DNA of 64,000 nucleotides from Bradyrhizobium betae (GTDB lineage: Bacteria; Pseudomonadota; Alphaproteobacteria; Rhizobiales; Xanthobacteraceae): positions 236,663-300,662 of the forward strand of contig NZ_MZXW01000054.1 in the NCBI RefSeq assembly GCF_004123905.1, read 5' to 3'. The stretch's first letter is position 1. Every line of letters begins with the position of its first letter. Of the stretch, positions 1 through 8,109 are shown one piece after another. The position numbers and the translations under genes are program-made. The notes under the pieces were generated by a model. The model was not told the origin of the DNA. It saw only the letters and a program-made list of their open reading frames with translations, and did no database searches.

Positions 1-466
1 CGGTGATGCCTCCGCCAAGCAGCAGGAAGAACGAAACCACGGGAAAGGCGAAGAAGAACAAGCTGGCGTTGAGGCCCTTCGCCGGCAGGCGCGGAATGAG
101 CATGGGCACCAACAGGACCGCCGCGAGGAAGAACGTGAGATCGACCCGCCAGCGCTCGGCCTCGGGATAGAAACCGTAGATCAGCTGCGGCAGCTTGGCC
201 TGGATGTAGGGCCAGCAGGCGCCATTCTCGGTCAGGCACGCCGTGCGGTCGGTGCCGGTCCAGACCGCATCGACAAACAGGAATTTGACGCTGGGAACGA
301 TGGTGAACCAGAGCAACAGAGCGCTGACGATGGTAATCAGGATGTTGGTCGGCGAATTGAGCAGGCGCGTGCGCACCAGGCCGACGAAGCCCGTCGTCTT
401 CACCGGCGCCGGTCGCTCGGCGAGCAAATCCCGACGAACATAAACAGACGAGGCAATATCGCTCAT
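1..466 (-). CDS. aapM: General L-amino acid ABC transporter permease AapM, N-terminal part (runs off window start)
   Basis: Second inner-membrane permease of the general amino-acid ABC importer (Aap). The visible 155 residues start MSDIASSVYVRRDLL and run through a first membrane segment (near ILITIVSALLLWFTIV), a periplasmic stretch with Cys residues (TACLTENGACWPYI) and a second hydrophobic region. The long N-terminal part before the BPD_transp_1 core is typical of AapM/BztC. The start ATG (466-464) overlaps the aapQ stop TGA (465-463) in an ATGA, so translation is probably coupled. The gene is truncated by the window edge; the ATPase gene aapP would be expected beyond it. Family call is from sequence and position. 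Confidence 0.9.
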   Translation of the reverse strand, partial: MSDIASSVYVRRDLLAERPAPVKTTGFVGLVRTRLLNSPTNILITIVSALLLWFTIVPSVKFLFVDAVWTGTDRTACLTENGACWPYIQAKLPQLIYGFYPEAERWRVDLTFFLAAVLLVPMLIPRLPAKGLNASLFFFAFPVVSFFLLLGGGIT

Positions 467-1668
467 GCGCCGAGGCTCCGGCTGACGCGCCAACCGTAGA
501 CGCTCATGATCGCGCTGGTGAGAAGCGAGATCAGAAGGTAGACGCCCATCGTCATGGCAATGATCTCGATCGCCTGCCCGGTCTGGCTCAGCGACGTGCC
601 GGCCCATACCGACACGAGGTCAGGATAGCCGATCGCTACCGCGAGCGACGAGTTCTTGGTGAGGTTGAGGTACTGGTTGGTCAGCGGCGGCACGATGACG
701 CGCATCGCCTGCGGCACGACGATCAGGCGCAGCGTGCTGCCGCGGCTGAGGCCCAGCGAGGCTCCCGCCTCCATCTGTCCCTTGTGCACCGACAGGATGC
801 CGGCGCGCACGATCTCGGCGATGAAGGCGGCAGTATAGGTCGACAACGCCAGCGTCAGCGCCACGAACTCCGGGATGACCCGCGAGCCGCCGGCGAAATT
901 GAATCCCTTGAGCTGCGGCAGCTCGAAGGTGAAGGGCAGGCCTGATACCAGCATCGTGACCAGTGGAAGCCCAAACAGCAAGCCCAGCATATAAGGCCAG
1001 ATCCGGATGACCTGCCCCCGCTGAAACAGCGCGCGCCGCGCGTAGAAGCGCAGGGACAGTGATGCCACGATGCCGAATACCAGCACCGCCAGGAACGCCT
1101 CGAAGCCGCTTTCGCCGATCGGGCGGGGAATGACCAGGCCGCGGTTGCTGACGAACGCGATGCCGAACAGCGAAATGCTCTGTCGCGGATTGGGCAAGGC
1201 GGCGAGCACGGCCAGGTACCAGAACAGGATCTGGAACAGCACCGGCAAATTGCGGATGATCTCGACATAGATCTCGCCGATGCGTGACAGTAACCAGTTC
1301 GGCGACAGCCGGCACAGCGCGACGATGAAGCCGATCACGGTGGCGAAGACGATGCCCACCACCGAGACCACGAGCGTGTTCAGAAGCCCGACCACGAACA
1401 CGCGCAAAAACGTGTCCGAGCCGGTGTAGGAGATCAGGGTCTGGTTGACGTCGAAGCCGGCATTGTTCCGCAGGAATCCGAAGCCGGCGGCAATGTGCTG
1501 GTTCTCGAGATTGGCGCGGGCGTTGGAGACGATCTCATAGCCGATCCACCCCAGGATTGCCGCGAAGACAAGCTGGACGGCGATGCCGTTCCAGCCTGTC
1601 TTGCCGCCCAGAACACGCCTGATCTTCAGCGCGATCTGGGCCGGCGGTTTTCGGGCCTCGGTGCTCAT
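463..1668 (-). CDS. aapQ: General L-amino acid ABC transporter permease AapQ
   Basis: Inner-membrane permease (401 aa) of the Aap importer for polar amino acids. A soluble N-terminus is followed by a membrane helix at about residue 30, a large insert, and a C-terminal permease core. The core carries the EAA-type loop that docks the ATPase, seen as GQMEAGASLGLSRGSTLRL and then VPQAMRVIVPPLTNQYLNL. Length fits AapQ/BztB. It lies 26 bp downstream of aapJ and overlaps aapM by 4 bp, so all three are one transcription unit. Confidence 0.95.
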   Translation of the reverse strand: MSTEARKPPAQIALKIRRVLGGKTGWNGIAVQLVFAAILGWIGYEIVSNARANLENQHIAAGFGFLRNNAGFDVNQTLISYTGSDTFLRVFVVGLLNTLVVSVVGIVFATVIGFIVALCRLSPNWLLSRIGEIYVEIIRNLPVLFQILFWYLAVLAALPNPRQSISLFGIAFVSNRGLVIPRPIGESGFEAFLAVLVFGIVASLSLRFYARRALFQRGQVIRIWPYMLGLLFGLPLVTMLVSGLPFTFELPQLKGFNFAGGSRVIPEFVALTLALSTYTAAFIAEIVRAGILSVHKGQMEAGASLGLSRGSTLRLIVVPQAMRVIVPPLTNQYLNLTKNSSLAVAIGYPDLVSVWAGTSLSQTGQAIEIIAMTMGVYLLISLLTSAIMSVYGWRVSRSLGA

Positions 1669-1694
1669 GGCCGCGAGCCGCTGATCAGGCGGGA

Positions 1695-2711
1695 TCAGCG
1701 GATCGGCGGCGCGTACTGGAGACCGCCCTTGTTCCAGAGATTGTTGAGACCACGGGCGATGCCGAGCGGCGAGCCGGAGCCGACGTTGCGATCAAACACC
1801 TCGCCGTAATTGCCGGTGGCCTTCACGATCCGGACCACCCAATCCTTGGTGAGGCCGAGCTGTTCGCCGAAATTGCCGTCGGTGCCGAGCACGCGCTTCA
1901 GCTCCGGATTTTCCATCTTGGACTTCTCGTCGACGTTCTTGGAGGTGATGCCGAGTTCTTCGGTGGTGACGAGGGCGAACAGTGTCCATTTGACGATGTC
2001 AAACCACTGGTCATCGCCATGGCGCACCATCGGGCCGAGCGGCTCCTTCGAGATGATCTCGGGCAGCACCATGTGATCGCCGGGATTGGCAAGCTTGAGG
2101 CGGTTGGAGTAGAGGCCCGACTGGTCGGTGGTGAAGACGTCGCAGCGGCCGGCTTCATAGGCCTTGACCGTTTCGTCGTTGGTACCGAACGCGATCACCT
2201 CGTACTTCATGTTGTTGGCCTTGAAGTAGTCGGCGAGATTTTGCTCGGTGGTGGTGCCGGTCTGCACGCAGACCGAAGCGCTGTTGAGCTCGAGCGCCGA
2301 ATTCACCTTGAGCGACTTCTTCACCATGAAGCCCTGCCCGTCATAATAGGTCACGCCGGTGAAGTTGGCGCCGAGCGACGTATCGCGCGAGATGGTCCAG
2401 GTGGTGTTGCGCGAGAGCACGTCGATCTCGCCGGATTGCAGTGCCGTGAAGCGGTCCTTGGCCGAGGTCGGCACGTACTTGACCTTGGTCGGGTCGTTGA
2501 AGATGGCAGCCGCGATGGCGCGGCAGACATCGACGTCGAGGCCGGTCCAGTTACCCTTGTCGTCGGGCGAGGAGAAGCCCGGGAGGCCCTGGCTGACGCC
2601 GCAGGACAGCGTGCCCCGGTCCTTGATGGTCTTGAGCGTTTGCGCATCGGCGGCTTGGGCAGTCAGGCCGGCGGCGAGAGCAAGAGTGAGAGCCAAAGTT
2701 ACGCGTTTCAT
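1695..2711 (-). CDS. aapJ: General L-amino acid ABC transporter substrate-binding protein AapJ
   Basis: Periplasmic amino-acid binding protein (338 aa) feeding AapQ/M. The signal peptide is MKRVTLALTLALAAGLTAQA followed by a mature start near ADAQTLK. The family-3 solute-binding fold is shown by LSCGVSQGLPGFSSPD and the DVDVCRAIAAAIF stretch. I chose the ATG at 2711 over an upstream in-frame TTG (2729) because it begins the signal peptide and has a GAAAGG ten bases upstream. First gene of the aapJQM unit; promoter expected in 2712-3090. Confidence 0.95.
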   Translation of the reverse strand: MKRVTLALTLALAAGLTAQAADAQTLKTIKDRGTLSCGVSQGLPGFSSPDDKGNWTGLDVDVCRAIAAAIFNDPTKVKYVPTSAKDRFTALQSGEIDVLSRNTTWTISRDTSLGANFTGVTYYDGQGFMVKKSLKVNSALELNSASVCVQTGTTTEQNLADYFKANNMKYEVIAFGTNDETVKAYEAGRCDVFTTDQSGLYSNRLKLANPGDHMVLPEIISKEPLGPMVRHGDDQWFDIVKWTLFALVTTEELGITSKNVDEKSKMENPELKRVLGTDGNFGEQLGLTKDWVVRIVKATGNYGEVFDRNVGSGSPLGIARGLNNLWNKGGLQYAPPIR

Positions 2712-3090
2712 GGGCTGAAGGCCTTTCAAGGTCGTCTCAAGGTCAGGAATGTTGTCTCAGAATCGTCTCTGCCGAGGGGAGCCCCTGCAAGAGTCATGCT
2801 GGAAACCTAGCCGAACACTCGCCGACCTCGGGAGGCCATACCTTAATCCCCGCCGCTGGCGCCCGCCATTATGGCCGTGGCGCAAGGTCCGGTCAGACGA
2901 TGGATCGAAGGTCGCGGCAGGCCCCTCAACATGCGGCGACTGAATAGCACCTGCGCATCACAGAACGACTGGCGAGCCGGGTCAAGGGGTTGACGGGACT
3001 CTTCTGTGTTCTGTTATTAACGTCAGCGGCCTCCGGCCCGCCCGTCAAGCGCCAGGCGTTGAGCGGAAACGCGGTTTTGAAAGCAGACGC
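2712..3090. other. Divergent intergenic region between aapJ and metC, with a possible metC promoter
   Basis: 379 bp without a convincing gene. On the plus strand TTGACG (2990-2995) is followed after 17 bp by GTTATT (3013-3018), a plausible sigma-70-type promoter for metC with the start about 75 bp downstream. I looked for a SAM-II riboswitch, which precedes some alphaproteobacterial methionine genes, and saw no convincing core. Confidence 0.4.
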
Positions 3091-4275
3091 ATGGATTCCT
3101 CGCACCTCTCCCCGCAGCAGGCCGAGACCCGGCTGGTCACCTCCGGCCGCGACACCAAGGCACAGAAGGGGTTCGTCAATCCGCCGGTGTTCCACGGCTC
3201 GACCGTGCTTTATCCGACCGCCGAGGACCTCCATGCCCATCGCGGCGAGTTCACCTATGGCCGCCACGGCACCCCGACGACCAGGGCGTTCCAGGATACA
3301 CTGATGGCGCTGGAGGGCCCGCAATGCGCCGGCGTGGGCATCGTGCCGTCGGGGCTCTCGGCGATCTCCACCACGCTGCTCGCTGTGCTGAAGACCGGCG
3401 ACCACATCCTGGTCTGCGACAACGTCTATCGTCCCTCGCGCAATTTCTGCAACGGCATGCTGGCCCGCTACGGCGTCGAGACCACCTATTTCGATCCGAT
3501 GATCGGCACCGGGATCGAGAAGCTGTTCAAGCCCAACACCCGCGCTGTGCTGGTGGAGGCGCCGGGCTCGCAATCGTTCGAGATGCCTGACATCCGCGCC
3601 ATCGCCGAGGTCGCGCATGCCCGCGACGCGCTCGTCATCGACGACAACACCTGGGCAACCCCGCTCTATCACCGCTCGCTAGAGCAGGGCGTCGACATCA
3701 GCATGCAGGCCGCCACCAAATATATCGGCGGCCATTCCGACATCATGTTCGGCACCATCTCGGCCAACGCCAAGGCCTGGCCGCAGATCGTCGAGGGCAT
3801 CCGCCTGCTCGGCGTCTGCGCCGGCCCCGACGATGTCTTCCTCGCACTGCGCGGCCTGCGCACGCTGTCGGTGCGCCTCGCGCAGCATCATCGCTCCGGG
3901 CTCGACATGGCGCGCTGGCTCGCTGCCAGACCCGAGGTCGCGCGCGTGCTGCATCCGGGGCTCGAGACCGATCCGGGCCATGCGATCTGGAAGCGCGACT
4001 TCACCGGCGCCTCCGGCCTGTTCAGCATCGTCTTGAAGCCGGCGCCGCAGACCGCCGTCGACACCATGCTCAACACGCTCAAACTGTTCGGCATGGGCTT
4101 TTCCTGGGGCGGCTTCGAGAGCCTTGCGATTCCCTTCGACTGTGACGGCTATCGCACCGCGACCAAATGGGCGCCGGGTGGCCCTACGCTGCGACTCCAC
4201 ATCGGGCTCGAGAGCGTCGACGACCTCAAGGCCGATCTCGATCGCGGCTTCGCTGCCCTCAAGGCGGCAATGTGA
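3091..4275 (+). CDS. metC: Cystathionine beta-lyase (PLP-dependent)
   Basis: Splits cystathionine to homocysteine, pyruvate and ammonia in methionine synthesis; cytosolic Cys/Met-metabolism PLP enzyme, 394 aa. The PLP lysine is Lys210 in ATKYIGGHSD. Other family marks are TYGRHGTPTT near the N-terminus, the IVPSGLSAI substrate/PLP-phosphate region and DNTWATPL before the lysine. The C-terminal SWGGFESL separates it from cystathionine gamma-synthases and fits MetC. Monocistronic-looking, divergent from aapJ. Some MetC enzymes also act as cysteine desulfhydrases; sequence alone cannot decide this. Confidence 0.92.
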   Translation: MDSSHLSPQQAETRLVTSGRDTKAQKGFVNPPVFHGSTVLYPTAEDLHAHRGEFTYGRHGTPTTRAFQDTLMALEGPQCAGVGIVPSGLSAISTTLLAVLKTGDHILVCDNVYRPSRNFCNGMLARYGVETTYFDPMIGTGIEKLFKPNTRAVLVEAPGSQSFEMPDIRAIAEVAHARDALVIDDNTWATPLYHRSLEQGVDISMQAATKYIGGHSDIMFGTISANAKAWPQIVEGIRLLGVCAGPDDVFLALRGLRTLSVRLAQHHRSGLDMARWLAARPEVARVLHPGLETDPGHAIWKRDFTGASGLFSIVLKPAPQTAVDTMLNTLKLFGMGFSWGGFESLAIPFDCDGYRTATKWAPGGPTLRLHIGLESVDDLKADLDRGFAALKAAM

Positions 4276-4430
4276 GCCTGCTCACAAGGCACCTCGCCTG
4301 CGGACGCGCCAACGCGCGCCGCGGGAACGTGCAGCCAACGCAAACGTTAGCGCCGATGCGCCAACAAGGGGTTTGATCCCCAGACATTTGGCGCTAGCCT
4401 CACCAATCGACTCTCATCTGGACACGGAGC

Positions 4431-6122
4431 ATGGGAACGTTGGTACTGCTCGATCTGATGGGCGGCGTCGCGCTGCTGCTGTGGGGCCTTCATATGGTCC
4501 AGAGCGGCATCCTGCGCGCCTTTGGCCCCGACCTGCGTCGCCTGCTCGGCAAGGCACTCGGCAACCGCATCAACGCGTTCGCCGCCGGCCTCGGGCTCAC
4601 CGCGGTGCTCCAGAGCAGCACGGCGACCGCACTGATCACCAGTTCATTTGCCGCCGAGGGCCTCGTCAGCCTCACCGCCGCGCTCGCCATCATGCTGGGA
4701 GCCAATGTCGGCACCACGCTGATCGTGCAGGCGCTGTCATTCAACATCGCAGCTGTCGCCCCCGTGCTGTTCGTGCTCGGGCTCGTTGCCTTCCGCTCCG
4801 GCCCACGCTCGCGCATCAAGGACATCGGCCGTATTTCGATCGGTCTTGGCTTGATGCTGCTGTCGCTGCACATCCTGCTCGACACGCTGGCGCCGGCCGA
4901 GAATGCGCCGGGCATGCGGATCATGATGTCTGCGATCACAGCCGATCCCGTGCTCTGCATCGTGATCGCTGCGCTGGTCACCTGGGCGGTACATTCGAGC
5001 GTCGCCAGCGTGCTGCTGATCATGTCGCTGGCCTATTCGCAATTCATCACGCCCGACGCCGCGCTGGCGCTGGTGCTCGGGGCCAATCTCGGCAGCGCCA
5101 TCAACCCTGTGTTTGAAGGCGCGAAACGCGACGATCCCGCGAGCTATCGCCTGCCGGTCGGCAATCTCGTCAACCGCGTGATCGGAATCGCGCTGGTGCT
5201 GCCGTTCCTGAGCGCGATCGCCGAGCATATGCACGCCTGGCAGCCGGATCTCGCCAGGATGACGGCCGCCTTCCACATCGCCTTCAACGTCGGCACGGCC
5301 GCCGTCTTCATCGGCCTGCTCGATACCATGTCGCGCCTGTTGACGCGCCTCTTGCCCGACCGCGTGCAGGAGACCGACCCGGCCCGGCCGCGCTATCTCG
5401 ACGAGACCGCGCTGGAGACGCCGTCGCTGGCGCTCGCCGATGCCGCCCGCGAGACGCTACGCATGGGCGACTTCGTCGAATCCATGTTGCGAAAAGTGAT
5501 GGCTGCGATGATGACCGGCGACCGCGCGCTGGTCGATCAGGTCACGAAGATGGACAACACCGTCGACGGCCTCGACGAAGCCATCAAGCTCTACCTGACA
5601 AAACTGACGCGCGGCAGCCTCGACGAGAGCGAGGGCCGGCGCGCGATGGAGATCATCTCCTTCGCCATCAACCTCGAGCATATCGGCGACATCATCGACA
5701 AGAATTTGAGCGAGCTTGCGACCAAGAAGATCAAGCGGCGCCTCCAGTTCTCGGCCGAGGGCGCCGAGGAGCTTGCAGCCTTCCACAAGCGCACGATGGA
5801 CTCGCTGCGCATCGCGTTCGGCGTATTCATGTCGGGCGATGCCAACGAGGCCCGCAAGCTGCTGGTGGAAAAGACCGCGCTGAAGAACACCGAGCTTTCC
5901 GCCGTCGAGCGCCATCTCGACCGCCTGCGCGAAGGCCGCTCCGAGACCATCGAGACCACGTCGCTGCATCTGGACGTGCTGCGCGATCTCAGGCGCATCC
6001 ATTCGCATATCTGCTCGGTGGCCTATCCGGTGCTGGATGCGGCGGGTGAGCCCTATCGCAGGAGCGAGGCGGAGACGGCCGCCCTGCCCGCAACGGGCGC
6101 TGCCTCGGCGCTGCCGCGCTAA
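4431..6122 (+). CDS. Na/Pi cotransporter family protein with C-terminal PhoU-like domain
   Basis: Probable sodium-coupled phosphate transporter of the inner membrane, 563 aa. The N-terminal half holds about eight to nine membrane segments with the duplicated QSS-type motif: LQSSTATALITSSF in the first half and a degenerate HSSVASVLLIMSLAY in the second. From about residue 345 a helical, charged region with PhoU character follows (MRKVMAAM, FAINLEHIGDIIDKNL). This matches the NptA/YjbB type with fused PhoU domain. No Pho box was identified. The start has GGAG only one base ahead of the ATG, which is unusually close. Confidence 0.88.
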   Translation: MGTLVLLDLMGGVALLLWGLHMVQSGILRAFGPDLRRLLGKALGNRINAFAAGLGLTAVLQSSTATALITSSFAAEGLVSLTAALAIMLGANVGTTLIVQALSFNIAAVAPVLFVLGLVAFRSGPRSRIKDIGRISIGLGLMLLSLHILLDTLAPAENAPGMRIMMSAITADPVLCIVIAALVTWAVHSSVASVLLIMSLAYSQFITPDAALALVLGANLGSAINPVFEGAKRDDPASYRLPVGNLVNRVIGIALVLPFLSAIAEHMHAWQPDLARMTAAFHIAFNVGTAAVFIGLLDTMSRLLTRLLPDRVQETDPARPRYLDETALETPSLALADAARETLRMGDFVESMLRKVMAAMMTGDRALVDQVTKMDNTVDGLDEAIKLYLTKLTRGSLDESEGRRAMEIISFAINLEHIGDIIDKNLSELATKKIKRRLQFSAEGAEELAAFHKRTMDSLRIAFGVFMSGDANEARKLLVEKTALKNTELSAVERHLDRLREGRSETIETTSLHLDVLRDLRRIHSHICSVAYPVLDAAGEPYRRSEAETAALPATGAASALPR

Positions 6123-6130
6123 TACCTGGA

Positions 6131-6469
6131 TCAGCTATCCAGCGTCTTCGACGCGGTGCCGCGGTTCTTCCAGATCAGCATGATGTTGCGAATATAGATG
6201 ATGGTCGCAAACAGCTGTCCCATGATGATGACGGGCTCGCGCTTCACGACGCCGTAGACCAGGGTCATCAGGCCGCCGCCCATCGAGCAGAACCAGAACG
6301 CGATCGGCACCACGCTGTTGCCGGCCCGCTCGCTCGCGATCCACTGCACCAGGAATCGTGCAGTGAAGAACAGTTGCGCGATCAGACCGAACGCGAGCCA
6401 GAAGTCGAACTTGGCGACGAAGACGTCGTAGAAATAGTTGCTCAGCGCCTGGCCGTATTGAATGATCAT
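6131..6469 (-). CDS. Lipid A biosynthesis N-terminal domain (LAB_N) membrane protein
   Basis: Small inner-membrane protein (112 aa) with three to four hydrophobic segments and the LAB_N signature region FTARFLVQWIASERAGNSVV, then PIAFWFCSMGGG. LAB_N is found next to lipid A disaccharide synthase or, as here, as a free protein beside polyprenyl-phosphate glycosyltransferases. Its start ATG overlaps the stop of the GT2 gene in an ATGA, arguing that both products act together. Precise biochemical role is not established; a part in lipid-linked sugar handling is inferred from context. Confidence 0.85.
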   Translation of the reverse strand: MIIQYGQALSNYFYDVFVAKFDFWLAFGLIAQLFFTARFLVQWIASERAGNSVVPIAFWFCSMGGGLMTLVYGVVKREPVIIMGQLFATIIYIRNIMLIWKNRGTASKTLDS

Positions 6470-7200
6470 GCCTTCACCTCAGTCACGTCTGGTGTCGGCT
6501 TCTTGCGACGGATCAACCACCACACGCCGGCGAGATCCATGATGCCGATCCACAGCCGGTCGAAGAAACCATAGTTTGACACGCCGGAATGGCGCGGCCG
6601 GTCGATCACGTCGACATAGGCGATCTCGTAGCCCTCCCGGCGCACCAGCGCGGGCAGGAAGCGATGCAGCCCGTCGAAATAGGGCAGCATCAGGAATACG
6701 TCGCGCCGGAATGCCTTCAGGCCGCAGCCGGTGTCGCGCGTGCCGTCGTTCAGGATCGCGTTGCGAACCTTGTTCGCGACACGCGACTGGAATTTCTTGA
6801 AGCCCGTATCCTTGCGCCCGACGCGCTGGCCCGCGGCAAGCCCGACATGCGTGCCCTTTTCCACCGCCGCGATCAGGTCCGGCAGGAAGGCCGGATTGTT
6901 CTGGCCGTCGCCATCGAGCGTCGCCACGATCGTGCCGCGGGCCGCGCGCACGCCGCTGCGCACCGCGGCCGACTGGCCGGTCGACTTGGCGTGGCGAAGC
7001 TGCCGCAGATTGGCCCGCTGCGCCATGATCGACGCGAGCCGCTCGCCGGTCGCGTCCGTCGAGCCGTCATTGACGTAGATGATCTCATAGGGCCAGCGGC
7101 CATCCAGCGCCGCACTGATCTCGGCGATCAAGGGCGCGATGTTGTCGGCTTCGTTGCGCACGGGAACGACAATGGAAACCGAAGGCTGGGACGTCGACAA
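6466..7200 (-). CDS. GT2 glycosyltransferase, dolichol/polyprenyl-phosphate sugar synthase type
   Basis: Probably transfers a sugar from a nucleotide donor to undecaprenyl (polyprenyl) phosphate on the cytoplasmic face. The GT-A signature starts at once with SIVVPVRNEADNI. YVNDGSTDATGE and TLDGDGQNNP supply the nucleotide/metal-binding Asp residues, and KAFRRDVF follows. The frame is open far upstream inside the PAP2 gene, but the only usable in-frame start near the domain is TTG at 7200, giving 244 aa, the normal DPMS-like length; its ribosome site is weak, so the start is uncertain. No clear C-terminal membrane pair, so it is the soluble type. Overlaps the LAB_N gene by 4 bp. Confidence 0.85.
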   Translation of the reverse strand: MSTSQPSVSIVVPVRNEADNIAPLIAEISAALDGRWPYEIIYVNDGSTDATGERLASIMAQRANLRQLRHAKSTGQSAAVRSGVRAARGTIVATLDGDGQNNPAFLPDLIAAVEKGTHVGLAAGQRVGRKDTGFKKFQSRVANKVRNAILNDGTRDTGCGLKAFRRDVFLMLPYFDGLHRFLPALVRREGYEIAYVDVIDRPRHSGVSNYGFFDRLWIGIMDLAGVWWLIRRKKPTPDVTEVKA

Positions 7201-7262
7201 ATCGAGGCTCGTGGTTGGAATGGGCGGCCTGAGGAACCGGCGGCCCCGGCAGGCAGCCGCTT

Positions 7263-8108
7263 TTATGGGGCTGACGCCCCGCGAGCAACCCTTTTGAGGC
7301 GGCCCGGGACCGGCCCCGGAAGGGGCACAATGGTGCCATCGGCACGGATGGCAAAGCTCAGTCGTCGGGCCGCAAACCAGTAGCGGACCGCCATGGCGCC
7401 GACCATGCCGACCAGGGCGCCGGCCACGACATCGCTCGGATGATGCGCAAGCAGCACCAGGCGCGTCAGCAGGATCACGATTGCGTAAGTGAACATGAAC
7501 ACGCGCAGGCGCGGCCACAGCGCCGAGACCGCAAACGCCAATGCAAACGCCGTCACCGCATGGCCCGACGGCAGGCTGGCATAGGCTCCCGTCCCCTCCA
7601 GCGGGACGAAGTTGAACGGATTGGCCTTGCCGCCGACGAACGGCCGCCCGCGGCCGATGAGATATTTCAGGATCTCGGCGACGAACACCGACAGCGCAAC
7701 AGACAGAAACAGGTACTGCAGCCGCGTGCCGAGACCGAGTAGCAACGTGCGGCGTGTGCCGCGAAGCCCGGCCGCAACGAGCGCCACGCTCACCAGCACA
7801 ATCCCCAGCACGGAAAGCACATACTCGTCCTTGCCGAAATCAGTGAGAATAGCGATCGGCCACAGGCTCGGCGTGCCGCGCGCCGGCATCAGCTGGATTT
7901 CGGTCTGGTCGAACGCGACCATCAGCACGATGACCAGGGCCGCGCCCGCAGCGCTCAACCATAGCGAATGCCGCGCCAGCTTACGGGCGGCCTCGGCACG
8001 GCGCGAATGCGAGGGCGAGCGCACGAGTTGCGTCAGCGCGCGCCCGGCGACGGTGAGCAGTTGCGCAGGATAACCCGGGCGCGGCGCGATGTCGGTAGAG
8101 GCCGGCAT
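7263..8108 (-). CDS. PAP2-family membrane phosphatase
   Basis: Integral-membrane lipid phosphatase, 281 aa, with about six membrane segments. The three PAP2 motifs are all present: KYLIGRGRP (KX6RP), PSGH, and TRLVLLAHHPSD (RX5H then HX3D, with Thr in place of the usual Ser). Such enzymes dephosphorylate polyprenyl-PP or lipid A/phosphatidyl phosphates at the outer leaflet. It starts one base after the stop of the GT39 gene, so it is clearly in the same operon; recycling of the lipid carrier or trimming of lipid A phosphate are the likely jobs (inference). Confidence 0.9.
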   Translation of the reverse strand: MPASTDIAPRPGYPAQLLTVAGRALTQLVRSPSHSRRAEAARKLARHSLWLSAAGAALVIVLMVAFDQTEIQLMPARGTPSLWPIAILTDFGKDEYVLSVLGIVLVSVALVAAGLRGTRRTLLLGLGTRLQYLFLSVALSVFVAEILKYLIGRGRPFVGGKANPFNFVPLEGTGAYASLPSGHAVTAFALAFAVSALWPRLRVFMFTYAIVILLTRLVLLAHHPSDVVAGALVGMVGAMAVRYWFAARRLSFAIRADGTIVPLPGPVPGRLKRVARGASAP

Positions 8109-8109
8109 C

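Noticed and set aside
2712..3090. SAM riboswitch ahead of metC
   Set aside because: The stem and pseudoknot segments of SAM-II could not be laid out on this sequence.
3679..4200. Long minus-strand frame inside metC, and similar long antisense frames under mccA, pbpC, yfhM and the GT39 gene
   Set aside because: These are the usual GC-rich mirror frames: Arg/Gly/His-heavy products with no domain, no ribosome site, and complete overlap with well-supported genes.
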